64,000 bases of DNA. It comes from Cloeon dipterum (Eukaryota > Arthropoda > Insecta > Ephemeroptera > Baetidae). Below the pieces are notes generated by a model, which made no database searches, was not told where the DNA came from, and was given only the letters and a program-made list of their open reading frames with translations. Position 1 is the first letter of the stretch, and each line of letters starts with the position of its first letter. The stretch is taken from positions 22,899,681 through 22,963,680 of the forward strand of contig NC_088786.1 in the NCBI RefSeq assembly GCF_949628265.1. Reading direction: 5' to 3'. Shown here piece by piece: positions 11,874-23,432 of the stretch. Made by a program: the position numbers and the translations under genes.

Positions 11874-13524
11874 CTTGCAAGTTTTTCAAAGTGGCCAACT
11901 CAGCAACCTGATGACTCCACCGCTCGCCCGAGTGAGTGGATAGTGATAGTGGTGCTGGCGAGTGTACTTTCGTGTATTTAACAGCCGCAGGCGCCAGAGC
12001 GTAACCCCTTCTTTCAAAGCGCAAGGATTACATATTTCCCACCAGTCGGAGAAATATTCTGGTTAGCCACCTCCGACCACGAACATCAGGCGGCATCTAC
12101 TGACATAGAACGCATTTAAATATTTGCTCGATACTCATACTGTAAAGTAAATTATTGATTCTATCAGATAATAATATTTATAATTCGCACTGATAAGGAA
12201 TAATTTTTCAATATCAATATAACTATCCTGTATAGATATTAAAAAGGTAATTCATTGTGACTTGGTAGTTCCCCTTTATTAAAAAAGGGGTAAAATTCGT
12301 TCTGATACATTTTGCTGTTGAATTTTAAATTTAGATACATTTTATAGAGAAAAATGAAAAAATACAAATTAATATTTGCGTTTTCAGAAAACAGCTTGAA
12401 AATTCGTGATTCGATAGCAGATATAATTGAAAGAAAAATTAATCATTTTACTCGCTCAACTGGTAATCCGTTGGTTGATTAAATTATTGATAAATGAGAA
12501 AATTCGTTACGAATGCAGCGCCTGAATCGTCGCACGCTTTCCACGGGTAAACTGTATCCATTTAGTTCTTCTTTCAAAGTGGACGGCATCATCTGCCCAT
12601 TTTCACGCGTTTTTAAACTCTCAAGAGTTTGTGTTGCATTAATTTCGCTTTGACAATCAGCGCATCTTCCCGCACCGGCTGCTTTTTGTGCATGATACAG
12701 GCACTTGAAATGTTGTCGTTGCTCAATGAAATTGTATTTTAATTCAATTCACTTTTGAAAGAGCGCCCCTATCGCGATTGGAGCGGGAGATAAAGATAAA
12801 CTCTGGTCTGCAGTCGGTACGCTGAAAGGTTTGATGCCGCTTTTATTTTTAAAATATATTTTGGTCAGACCATGTCTGGGTCTTTTCGGTCCTTTTTAGC
12901 TCACGAGGCAGAAGTAGTATATTTTTTAATTAAAAATGCCTTATAATTTTTAAAATGACAGCAATTTTTTTATTTCGCTAAATTCTAAATTAATTTACCA
13001 TTGAAGCAAATTATTGGAAAATATCCCAAAGTCGAATTGAGGTGAAAAATAAGCTGCATAAACTTATTAGACATTAAAACTCATCATATCAGTGCGTATG
13101 TAGTTGCTGCATGCTATTTTCATTCCCCCGCTCTCATTTATAAAGCCCCCATCGTGCTGATCAGCAGCATAATATTAATTTGATACACTGGTTCATGTTT
13201 GAGTGTTTATCCTAGCGGAAATATGGATGGAACAACTAAAACAGTATCTTCTTACCTAATTTGCATATCATGCATCTATCTTATTTTCACTTGATATCAT
13301 CATTCTAGACAAATTTTGCTAGATATTTTCATGACCAAGGGGACAAATGATGTTAAATTTTGACACACGGGATAACATGCAAAACAAGTGATGCAAGGTT
13401 TTTTAAAATAAAAATGACCTTTTGTCTCAGTTAAAAAAATGATTTTTTGAAAAATGAGCCAAAAACGTAAAAGATCGTTTTGAAATTGCTCCCTCTTTTA
13501 TGGTAAGACAAGCGTTACGGTCTG

Positions 13525-13551
13525 TTTTTTTTTTTTTTTTTTTTTTTTTTT
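13525..13551. repeat. Poly(T) tract, 27 bases
   Basis: Uninterrupted run of T. It could be a simple repeat or the poly(A) tail of a reverse-transcribed insertion in minus orientation, but I see no attached SINE or LINE sequence. Confidence 0.7.
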
Positions 13552-16500
13552 AGAGTGCAGATAGATGCAATTGACATTTTGATTTATTAATTATAAATCT
13601 ATAAGCAGCTTTTAAATCTTTCTTGATTTTTAATTTTTATTTGCGTGAATTTTCTCTCGCTGTTAAAAAAAATTGGGCATCGGAGTGCATTTTTGGTAGG
13701 TTCAAGGGACCGACCGCGCGGCTGCGGGAGTTTTGTGGCCATCTCGATTACAGCACGCGTCTCCTGTGGCTCTCAAAATTGCATTTTGCTTTTGTGGCCG
13801 TGGTCGCGCGGCAACAAGAGAGCAGCGGCGAATGCGTTTTGTTTGTTTACGTAACTGAAGCGTTTCTTGTTTGGGGATTAGAGCAGATTTTTTGGCCTGG
13901 CGTGCAGTGTAATCCGATATATATTATACCTTACATTGTATATTTGTGCTGAAGAGAGCAGAGAAAGGACGTATGGTTAGATGCGCTTGCCTTTCGCAGC
14001 CCGCGCGAATAATGAATGCCCGCACTGGTTTACTATTAAATCTCATGCTTGCTGTGTGCTTTATTTACACATTCATCCCCTGATTGTGCGATGATGCGAT
14101 CGACACGCTTTCAAAACAGCTAGGCGGCCTCTTTTGATCGCGTTTGGGAAAATTTGCGTGTCTACCAAAGATAAGATGAGATAGTAAGTTGAATTCAGAA
14201 TGAATAAAAAATGTGTCTTCAAGAAATCCAATGCTAATTCTACTAAACACCTCAAATGCTAAAGGCTAGTGTGCTTGTGATGTGATTAGCTTGCTAAACG
14301 TTGGCGCAGAGTGGCAAATAACAGCGTCGTGTAATTCAATTTATCTATGTTACGATTCCATGCAGTTCCTACTTGCCCATTTATTGCTATTTGTTTTCAT
14401 TAATTTTAACTTGTTGGCATTTTAAGTGTAAAGAATAGAAATTTATCTAAATACCAATTTTGATCGATTTAATGTTACTTAGCACATTATGTGTACAACA
14501 TAGTTTTTTATTTTGATCTTTGTGGCTTGAGACACACTAACTTTGCTCTAATAATCACGTTTAAAAAGAGGTTGAAGCTTTTTTGCGTTTCAAAGTTGAC
14601 AGATTCAGATGTCTTTTTCTTCGTGTCGGGTGGTTCTTATTTTTGCACAAAACACAATGGAAGCCGTGATACGCGTATCTCGTATAATGTGTCTTATCGC
14701 AGAGCTGTTCCCAGTTTTTGTTGATTATCACGGGCGTCTCATAAAATTGTTACAAAATTTTAAAGCGAAAATCACATTTTTTGAGTTATGACTAATATAT
14801 TTGAAAGAAAAGAAAATAGTTTTTGTTTTCAATTTGAACATTGAACTTCTCTTTGTTAAAAAATATAATTCTTTTCATTTTCAATCCAATATTAATTAAT
14901 ATATATACTTTGCAGAAAAGTAGCATTTTTATATTGAAAGCATTTTCAATTTTATCTCATCGCGTTTTGCAATGGGAGAGGCAGTCTGAAAGCACGTTTT
15001 CATGTGATGAGGCTGAAAAAACAACAAAACTCGCTCTTAGAGGTACCGATTTACAAATCGCGTGACTTTCATCTCGGCATGCACAGATTTTGCACTCCTT
15101 AAAATTCCCAGTGTCGCCCGCTCTCCGAGGACGACACGAACGACGTTGCGGCTCAAGTTGCCGATCTGCGCATATTGAATCGAGGAACCGAGTATGAGAA
15201 TAGTAGAGTGGTGCTCTGCGAAAATTTAATCTGCTGTCGCACGGCGTGATTTGACGCACAGCAGCTGTTATAGCGGTGGCGAATAACGAGATAATTGGTG
15301 GTGCCTTATATTGTACCCTGGCCCCGCTAATATTGGTGCATTTGGTTCGCCAGTCAGCCGCATTCACGCGTGCTGAGTCTCTCGAGGACCACCTTCCTTC
15401 CACCTGAGCGCTCGTCAGGGTGTCTTGTTACACGCGCGCCCTATTGTGCGCGCTGCCGACCGGCCGGTCCTGCACAGATCCTCATCAGCAGATAAGAGCA
15501 CCTTGTCCGAAATTCGGGCCAGAACCCTTCGCTTTGAATTACCGCTCGCCTAGAAGTCTGTGTGTGCGGCAAACTCAAATATTGGAAAATTATTCAATCA
15601 TGCCATGGTGAAGCGACGACCAACTACTGACGCTCGCTGCTGATGCTGCTCCACCGCCGTTGAGCAGAAAACACGCCGTCTTTTCAGCCGGTCGACCGAA
15701 CGATCATTTTACCTCTTGAATTATTCATATTCAGTTCTCTTTATTGAAGATAAAAAGGCTATATTTGTTTATTATTTTTGTTAATGTATAACATTTTAAA
15801 GTAGAGCTATAACTTTACAGGCCAGCATTCAGGAACATTTTGATTTGTCGACTATACCAATTAGTTCATTGAGTTTATTGTTTGTAAAATTTAGCAACAG
15901 TTTTTATCTCTACAGTGTGCAATAATGAAATCAGGACTAAGTAACAGTGAAATTAGAGATTTTGCCAAATTTCTTGAAAAGTTAAACGGTTTGTCAATGA
16001 TTTTCCGCTTGATTTTGATCCCTTTTGTCGCAAATCTATCCAAAGATGTGCGGATTAAATTTCGCTTCTGGCGATATTGAAATGTAGTATAAGTGCGGGG
16101 TGGCCGGGTAGGGAAAGGAAAGAACTGCTCTGTTTGGCTGCTAGGGATAGACTAAATTTATTTCATGCTCCGCACTCTCTGCGTTCACAACATTCATTAA
16201 ATACCTGAATTAATACTTGGGATATAACAGATATAAATCATGATTTCCAATAAGATGCTTGATTGCCATGCAAAATTTGGAGCCAATTTTCTCAAAAATT
16301 TAAACGACAACCTGGGATGAATTTTTCAGTTTTTTCCTAATTATTAGATATTATGTCAGAAAAGGTTAAAAGCTAAACTTTAATCAATTTTTATGCTTAT
16401 TATTTACCTCATATTTATTGAATTTGTACTATTTGTAGTATTTTCGTACCTTACAATAAATTGTGATTGAAGTTACAAGAGCAATGCAACAATTTGTAAA

Positions 16501-19209
16501 TAACCGCCTGGGTTCGTCGCCAAGCAGGTTTATTATTTGACAGCATGTGCAGCAAGTTAACCCAGTCAGTGAAATCGAGTGGCAGCAGCTGACGAATTAA
16601 TAAACAATGCCCAGTTGACAATACACTGGAAACCGTGCTTCTTTGCTCCGTCACAGGGAAAATTATCAGATAAACCGCGCGACGAGTTGTTCGCAATCGG
16701 GGGCTAACTGGATGGAAAGTGGACGCGCGGCGAGGACGGTGAGATGTTATCATTTCGTCGCTGCTACATGGCCGGGAATGTAGAGCTGCATTCATTTCGT
16801 TATTCCTGCAGCATCTGCATTCAGGAGACAAATTTTGGAAACTTGAGTTGTGTTTTGATCGGCCGGGGAGAAAGAAAGAACGCGCCGAGGGTATCAATTA
16901 CGAACAACAGCGCAAGACAAAAGAAGCCGCCGCCGCATCTTTGTTTCAGTGGCGGAAAATGGGCAGAAAAGATGCGCGCGTGAAATCAGATCTCGACTTT
17001 TCTGCAAAGAAGGCCCGCGAGGGCTGTGCTAGCCTTTGTTGCAGTTTGCCATCAAACAGCACACACCAAAGCCGCGCGTCGGCAAGGGTTGGTTTCAAGT
17101 TGCTAATTATATTCATCCCGCCGGGAGACGTGGTTGGCTGATGGAAAAATGGGCAGATTGCTTTAATAGCAAATGTGCGCGCAGACAAAAGGTGCGCTGC
17201 TGTGTGTTTTTCTTTCCGGACCGCACACATTGATTCGATTACTGGGAAAGTGGCGTTGTCGCCGCGCGTACACATCACCGTTCCATCCGCCCGTGAAAAC
17301 TTTTTTGCCAGCAGCAGCGGCTGCTTCGCCAGCCGCAAATAAATACTCAGGGAGAGAACTAGATTTTGGTGTAATGTAATCTGCTTAACGACCGACTCGC
17401 GCTTTTCATGCCCCCTTAATGTATTCTGGCGTGCACGTGAATTTGTTTTGCTAGTAGGGGCGCGTCGTCTCTTCAGCGTGTATAATCGCTTAATCTTCAA
17501 TGTTGCGGTAATTGATCTTTAAATAATTAACTCGATGAATGAGTAACATAAGTAAAGCTCATAATCTGTTTGCTGCATTTGTGTCAAATTAAGTAGATTG
17601 ATATTTTTCAGTAACGCTTTATTATCCTAATTAATGATTAATTTGAAGAAAAATGTGCTAGACTGTCTTTAATACTATTTTAACTTACATGTATTTTAAT
17701 CGTAGGTTCTATTTTTATTCCTATATTTTTAAACGATCAATCGAATAATATAAAGGAATTCCAGCCAATAAACCAGACCACAACAGAGAAAGTTGTTAGC
17801 AGGATTTTTCGGTTAAAGTAGTAGATTTTAAAGATTAAATTTTGCTTTACATATTTATGATCTTAGTTGAAATGCCAACACCCGAGGTTGGTTGTTCCAT
17901 TTTTCTGTTTATTCTGTTGTTGGCTGCTGTTTGGGTCAATTATTTTTGTGTGTGTAATGGGTATGCTGAATTTGTATTTTAAAATACTGAATATAGGATA
18001 TTTATCTTAAGAAGGCAGAATTTAAATTTAACAATGCTGCTCTGGCTTCTCGCTGCGTTCGATGCAGAGAACTTCATGCTTGTATGCGCCAGGCGGAATT
18101 CCCGCGTCCAAATTTGTAGGCATATTCCTGTCTATTTGTTTAGTTTTCCGATGGTCAACATCAAAATACCTCAATCGTCAATTTCGGTGCATCTGCCTGA
18201 AATCGCGTGCTTCCCTCTTTTGTCAGAAAATCCTTTCATCCGCAACCCCCAAAAGATAAACATCTCAGCTCGGGACAAAGCGATTATAGGCTTACTCAGG
18301 GCATTGTCCGCGCATCGAGTATAAAGGCTTATTGAACAAGGTCTAAGCCTGAGACACGCACCTTGCTCCTCATCGGTGCGGATCATTACAGTTTGAGTGA
18401 AGCACGTGCAGGCCCTAAGATACACTACATGTATATTATGTCAATGCCAATGTTATTGTAGAAACGAGATATCACTGAAGCACTTGCGAAAATAGGGAAA
18501 AGAGATAAATATTTTTACTCATTTTAAGTAACTTTTATAATTGAAAAGACATGATTAATATGATATAAAATTGTTGAAATAAACGCCACACCGAAGGTAG
18601 AAGCACATGTGTGGTTGGTATATACAAGTTATCGGTTTTACAGCGATATATGCTTATGTATATCCGTATTTCTACAAAAATGTCCTACTCGTCTGATTTC
18701 GGCTTCAGGCGAGTGAATAATTCTCAACCCAAGAATATTTTTATGAATGAATCTGAGGAATTTACCTGAAATAAACGTTGTTATCCTCATTAGCTGCTTT
18801 TAATTCTGGTCATCTATTCACCACTTTGATTGTTTATTTGCTTAAATAGTTAAAAGGGGTGTAAATTAAATATTGATTATTGCTAACCGCAAAAGTGATT
18901 AAATATCGAAAAGTTTCCGTTCGCAGCAGTTAAGTTAAATGAAACATAAGCCAAATACTTAAAAATAAATCATGAAGTAAAAAAAATCGGAGTAAAATTA
19001 TTCGAGTAAAAAGTGAAATCAACCCGCATTTTCCCTTGATCTAGCTCAGGCTATGAGAGGGATGGGCCTGTTGTAGCAAGAGGTGGTGTTTGTCAAAACA
19101 CAGCCTCCCCACCCTGGCCGCGAATAATAACATCTTGGCACGCTTAATTAACCTCAGCTCGTCGGAGGATCAGTTTTGCTAGAGCCGCACGCCGTGGGAA
19201 GGGGGTTGC

Positions 19210-19217
19210 TATTTAAG
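19210..19217 (+). promoter_or_regulatory. TATA-like box of the homeobox gene
   Basis: The sequence TATTTAAG lies about 40 bases upstream of the ATG at 19252, in a GC-rich context. It could serve as a TATA element with a very short 5' UTR; evidence is position and sequence only. Confidence 0.35.
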
Positions 19218-19251
19218 CGAGCGGGTGGTGGGGCCGCGAGTTCACTCGAAA

Positions 19252-20594
19252 ATGGAACGCGGCACCAGCAGGAAAACCTCCGACTTCAGCATCGCCAGGA
19301 TACTAGGCAACCTGGATGTGAGCGGCACTGACGGCGAGGACGAAGACGTGGTGGTCGACGTCGAGGAGTCTAGCCCGCCAAATTCGCCCCCTGCCGACTC
19401 GCAGAGATTTGAATGGCTGCACTGCACGAGATATCGACCGCCCAGGCTTCCCAGTAAGTTTTTTTACTGGAAAAATTTGTCTTAGACCAACGCTAAGATA
19501 GCTATTTCTCTTAATGCAAATGAAAATATTTCATAAAAATTTATAGAAAGAATTATGGGACTATTGCTATTTTTTTATCAAAGTTGTTTAATAAAAATAT
19601 ATGTAGTAAAAGCGTAATTTGTCATTATAATTATTTTCCACTGAAAAGCATTTTGATTTTTCCAACGGTTTATAATAATACTGCAAATACTATAAAAATA
19701 GGAATCAATAAGCCAAAATTATATTTTTTCTTTGCATATTTATTCTAAAAATTATAGAATATTATATTCTATTTTTGCCATTCTGAACAGCTTGAATACA
19801 TCTATAATTTTATGTATTCGTGTTTGTGTAAAAATATAAATAAAAATATCAACGCGCTCAATTATCACGATCCAAACTTTTCACCATTAACTTCAATAAT
19901 CAATTAATTTATATTTCTTTTGGACTAGCGCAAAAGCAAAGCTGGATAATGTGCGAGTAAAAACTATCTCGATTTTTTCCAATTTTTTAATAAATCGCTA
20001 CTGTTCCGCCAAGCATCTGTGTCGACCCGGTTGCATAGCCACTCTTATGCGCGTAAGGCTCATTTCAATTATTTTGCTAATTTTGCGGAAATCGCTGATT
20101 TCAGGAACAAGACGCAAAGAAGGCGCGCAGAAGAGAAAACTAGGCCGCAACCCCCGCATCCCTTTCTCGAGCTCGCAAGTGTCCGTCTTAGAGCAGAGAT
20201 TCAAGCAAAGTCAATATCTGAGCAGTTCAGATGTGGCTGAACTCGCGAATTTCCTCAACTTGTCAGAGACTAGGGTAAATTCCAATCAATATTCACATGG
20301 ATTTCAGGAGAAGTTAATTTATTTTTTAATTCACAGGTTAAGATTTGGTTTCAAAATCGCAGAGCAAGAGAGCGGCGTGATCGAGAAACTAGGCAAAGAC
20401 TATCATCCCATGAATTTGGTTCTGATGAGGAAGCCGCCCCTCAAGTCAACAGCGTCATGTCTCGTACGTCAGTTCACATCATATCCAGCACTCAATCAGC
20501 GTTTGTACCAGTCCCAAGACATGTGCACTTGCTCTCAATATCACCAAATACACCATTGACTGCACACATCCAAGGTGAGAAAATTAACTTATGA
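19252..20594 (+). CDS. Msxlx-like (NK/ANTP-class) homeobox transcription factor
   Basis: Three exons (19252..19453, 20105..20274, 20337..20594) join in phase to give 209 residues. The N-terminus carries FSIARILG, an EH1-type Groucho co-repressor motif, then an acidic stretch and WLHCTRYRPPRLPR. The homeodomain spans about residues 81-140 with recognition helix VKIWFQNRRARERRD (Trp48, Gln50, Asn51, Arg53 all present). The helix, the RNPRIPF arm and the PPRLPR hexapeptide-like motif resemble the Msx-like (Msxlx / Drosophila CG15696) group more than true Msx; this assignment is from memory of the family and is moderate. A second splice donor (AAG|GTGAGA at 20574) could extend the tail, but an ATTAAA signal at 20629-20634 and the MCM8 stop at 20665 leave little room. 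Confidence 0.82.
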
Positions 20595-20664
20595 TGGCAT
20601 GAAACTAAAAAAAATGCATTTCTTGCACATTAAAGAGCAAAATAATTTTTAACCGATGGACTAT

Positions 20665-23432
20665 TTAATAATCCGCAGATTGCAATTGGTAAATGTTTGC
20701 TCCTTTCTTCAACAGAAAACCCTGCAAGTTGAGAGTGGCAACAAAGTTGTTGAAGTCTGGCACTACAATTCTGGCTTGAGCGGCCACTTCCTTCATCTCA
20801 GAGACAGTGAAAAGAGATTTTGTCTGCAACTCAGCTTTGCGCTGCAGGATACCAATGAACTTTTTGGCCTGCAACAGTGACAACGTTTATGTATATATAA
20901 TGTAATAATAAAGCTTAAATAAATGTTTCCAAGCTCACTTGAGATCTACTGCTTGTTCCTGATCCATTTTGAGACCTTTGAAAATCAAGAGCGCCAAGTT
21001 CGTCACAAAAAGTGTCCAATAAAGAGTGCTTCATAAGCTCAACCACGTCTCGGGCATCTTGTTTAGTGGCCTCTTTTCGAAGCTCCAGTTTGGCTCTGGC
21101 CTAAATTAATTTGTTGATGCAACTTTAGCAATACTTATAACTTAAAAAATACCTCAGTAAGTCGAATGAGAGATTCCAGCTGCCTGGTGGTCACAGGAGT
21201 GCAGTCCTGATGACCTCGTTGTGAGCGCAGCTTGAGGTAAAATTGCTGCAGCACCTCAGCCGCCTCTTTGCTTAGTTTTGGATGCACATTTTTCTTAGCA
21301 TAGGCAATGTATTTGCGCAGCAGTTGCGGCGGAATAAGGTCCAGTTGTTCTGCTTGGGGCTGCTTTAGCCTTTCACTAAAACAAGAAATATAATACAGTG
21401 CATAAGTTAAATGTTCACGCTGGCAAACCTCAGTGGCACATCTGCAGAGAAGGAACTCAATTGGCTGTCGGCACGGCTCCGATCAAGGGAGCCCATTTTC
21501 ATTTTCTTCCCTGAGTGCAAGGCCATAATGTGCTCGGAGAGTAAGGAATCTAATTGCTGTTGAAAAATTTAGACAGTAAAATTAATTTTATTTAATTTCA
21601 AGTTTCACACCTCATTGGGCTGGTCAAGCAGGATGAAAACCAAATCAAAGCGAGATAGCAGCGCAGGTCCCATTTTGAGATTCTCAGCGACGGTCTTGGC
21701 TCTGTTATAGTGCCCTCCAATAGGGTTGGCAGCAGCCAAGACGGAGGCTCTCGCTGGCAGCGAGCAGACCACGCCAGCTTTGGCAACGCTGACACTTTGC
21801 TGTTCCATTGTTTCAAGTAGGGCCTAAAGCGAAAAGCAGTTTTGCTGATTAACACCCTTACGAGAGAATATAATTGTGATAATTGCCTGGTGTTGATTTG
21901 ACATCTTGTCAAACTCATCAATGCAACAGCAACCCTGGTCAGCCAAAACTAAGGCGCCGGCCTCCAAAGCAAAGTCACCGCCACTTTCTCTTGTCAGGGT
22001 GACAGTGAGGCCTGAGGTTGTGCTGGTGTTTCCACAAACATACACACCTTGAAAATAACAATTTGGTTATTTATTTTAAGAATAAAAAATTTGACTCACC
22101 CCTAGGTGCAACGATGGTCACGGCACGAAGCATTTGAGACTTGCCAAGCCCAGGGTCTCCCACAACCAGAATGTGAGCGTCAGACCTTCCAGAACCTGGA
22201 TCTCGAGGGGTACCTCCTAGGAGCGCCAGCAAGAGACCGGCTTTAACCATCTCATGCCCATAGATTGAGGGGCACAAAGAATTAACTAAGAGTCGAAACA
22301 AATCAGGCTCCGAGTGAATAGCCTAAAAGAGGAGCGCTGGATAAAGCCATAAACACTCAGTAGTGCAATCACCTTGATTGCGTTGTTGTCTTGAGCGTTG
22401 AATTTGATGTCTCCTGATGAGAGACCTCCATTGCTCTTGTTGCTGGTCATAGAAACTGCATCCAAGTACAAAAGGAACATGTTTGGGCCTTTCTGTTTCA
22501 CTTCCTCGGTATTTAAAACCTAAATTTTTCTTAGAGCATTTATTTTCAGTGTGTGTAGAGAACAAATCGAACCTTGACAATGCCTGTAACTGTGACCTCG
22601 TCGCCGGGAACACACGTTTCAACCAAGTCCTCAGTCATCTCAACTTCTAGGGTTCGAGGAACTCTTCCACCTTCTCGCTGGAATTTTAACCAAAATTAGA
22701 TTCTCGCACCAAGCAGATTTCGCACTTATTCTTATAACCTGGTCATCATCCAAGTTCTCCTGAAGCTTAGCAGTCTGCCAGTTGCAAGTTTGAGTCAACT
22801 TGTGCGAGTGCAATGGGGTGAAGGTTCTCGACTTGCACCCATTCTGGACGCAGCTGCTGGGCTGAGTGAAGCTGCCCTCTGGTTGTCTCACCGCCTGGAC
22901 AAAGCCGCAGGTATTGCACGAGTAAGCCAGCCAGGTGCACTGCAGTTTGAGGCCTCCCACCCTGATGATGGTGCCTCTGATGGTAACCAACTTGCCAAAG
23001 TAGTTGGCCTTGAGCTGCTTCAGTTGGATCACAGGCTCGTGGCCGATGATTCGAGCTCTGACGACGGGCAGCTCGACTTTTGGAGGAGTCGGGTCTTCGT
23101 CGTCCACATACTTGGAAAGCTCAAGTTTCAGCGACTCGCACACACTCTGCACAGTTATTTAATATATCTCTGAAATCATGTAATTGTGGGATACTTTACT
23201 TGGTGCATGGCTAGTCCTAGGATGTTGAGTGTCATTTCAGGAGAATCAATCAATTCATTGGCAAAATCCGGCCAGGAGTCCATGAAAACGTCGTCACTCA
23301 TCAGCATTTTCAGGTTTACAGGAAATGCCTTCCTTTCCTTTACCTCAGCCGTCTTGACCAGGCCAGGGTGTCTGCTGATGAAACCTTCCACCGCCCTCAC
23401 TTTGACAACGGTAGGCGAACCTTCTTTAAAGC
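20665..23432 (-). CDS. MCM8: DNA helicase MCM8 (5' end unresolved)
   Basis: AAA+ helicase of the MCM family that works with MCM9 in homologous recombination and meiosis. Exons: 23200..23432, 22739..23146, 22573..22677, 22373..22519, 22100..22322, 21887..22047, 21611..21823, 21429..21556, 21153..21375, 20939..21100, 20665..20868; 734 residues plus a missing N-terminus (human MCM8 is 840). Domains in order: OB fold with a zinc finger (CNTCG...CVQNGC), Walker [10 protein letters not shown], Walker [11 protein letters not shown], arginine finger LLSRFDLVF, and C-terminal winged helix ending [13 protein letters not shown]. The intron 21824..21886 begins with GC rather than GT and contains an in-frame stop if retained. 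The first exon listed starts at an AG acceptor in phase 1; no upstream coding exon with an ATG is evident. Confidence 0.94.

Larger units (their letters stand above)
11874..19251. other. 7.4-kb gene-poor region upstream of the homeobox gene
   Basis: The longest stretch without a convincing gene. AT-rich sequence alternates with GC-richer blocks near 13680-13850, 15080-15480 and 16580-17480. Open frames of 60-184 codons in these blocks have no recognisable domains, overlap on both strands and look like chance frames in GC-rich DNA. A T27 run lies at 13525-13551. The position just upstream of a developmental homeobox gene suggests cis-regulatory content, but this is inference. Confidence 0.55.

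Noticed and set aside
13525-13551. Poly(T) as the tail of a SINE or LINE insertion
   Set aside because: No internal promoter boxes, target-site duplication or reverse-transcriptase sequence is visible next to it.
14957-17500. Open frames of up to 184 codons in the gene-poor region
   Set aside because: They overlap on both strands in GC-rich blocks, show no domain or family resemblance, and have no plausible splice partners.
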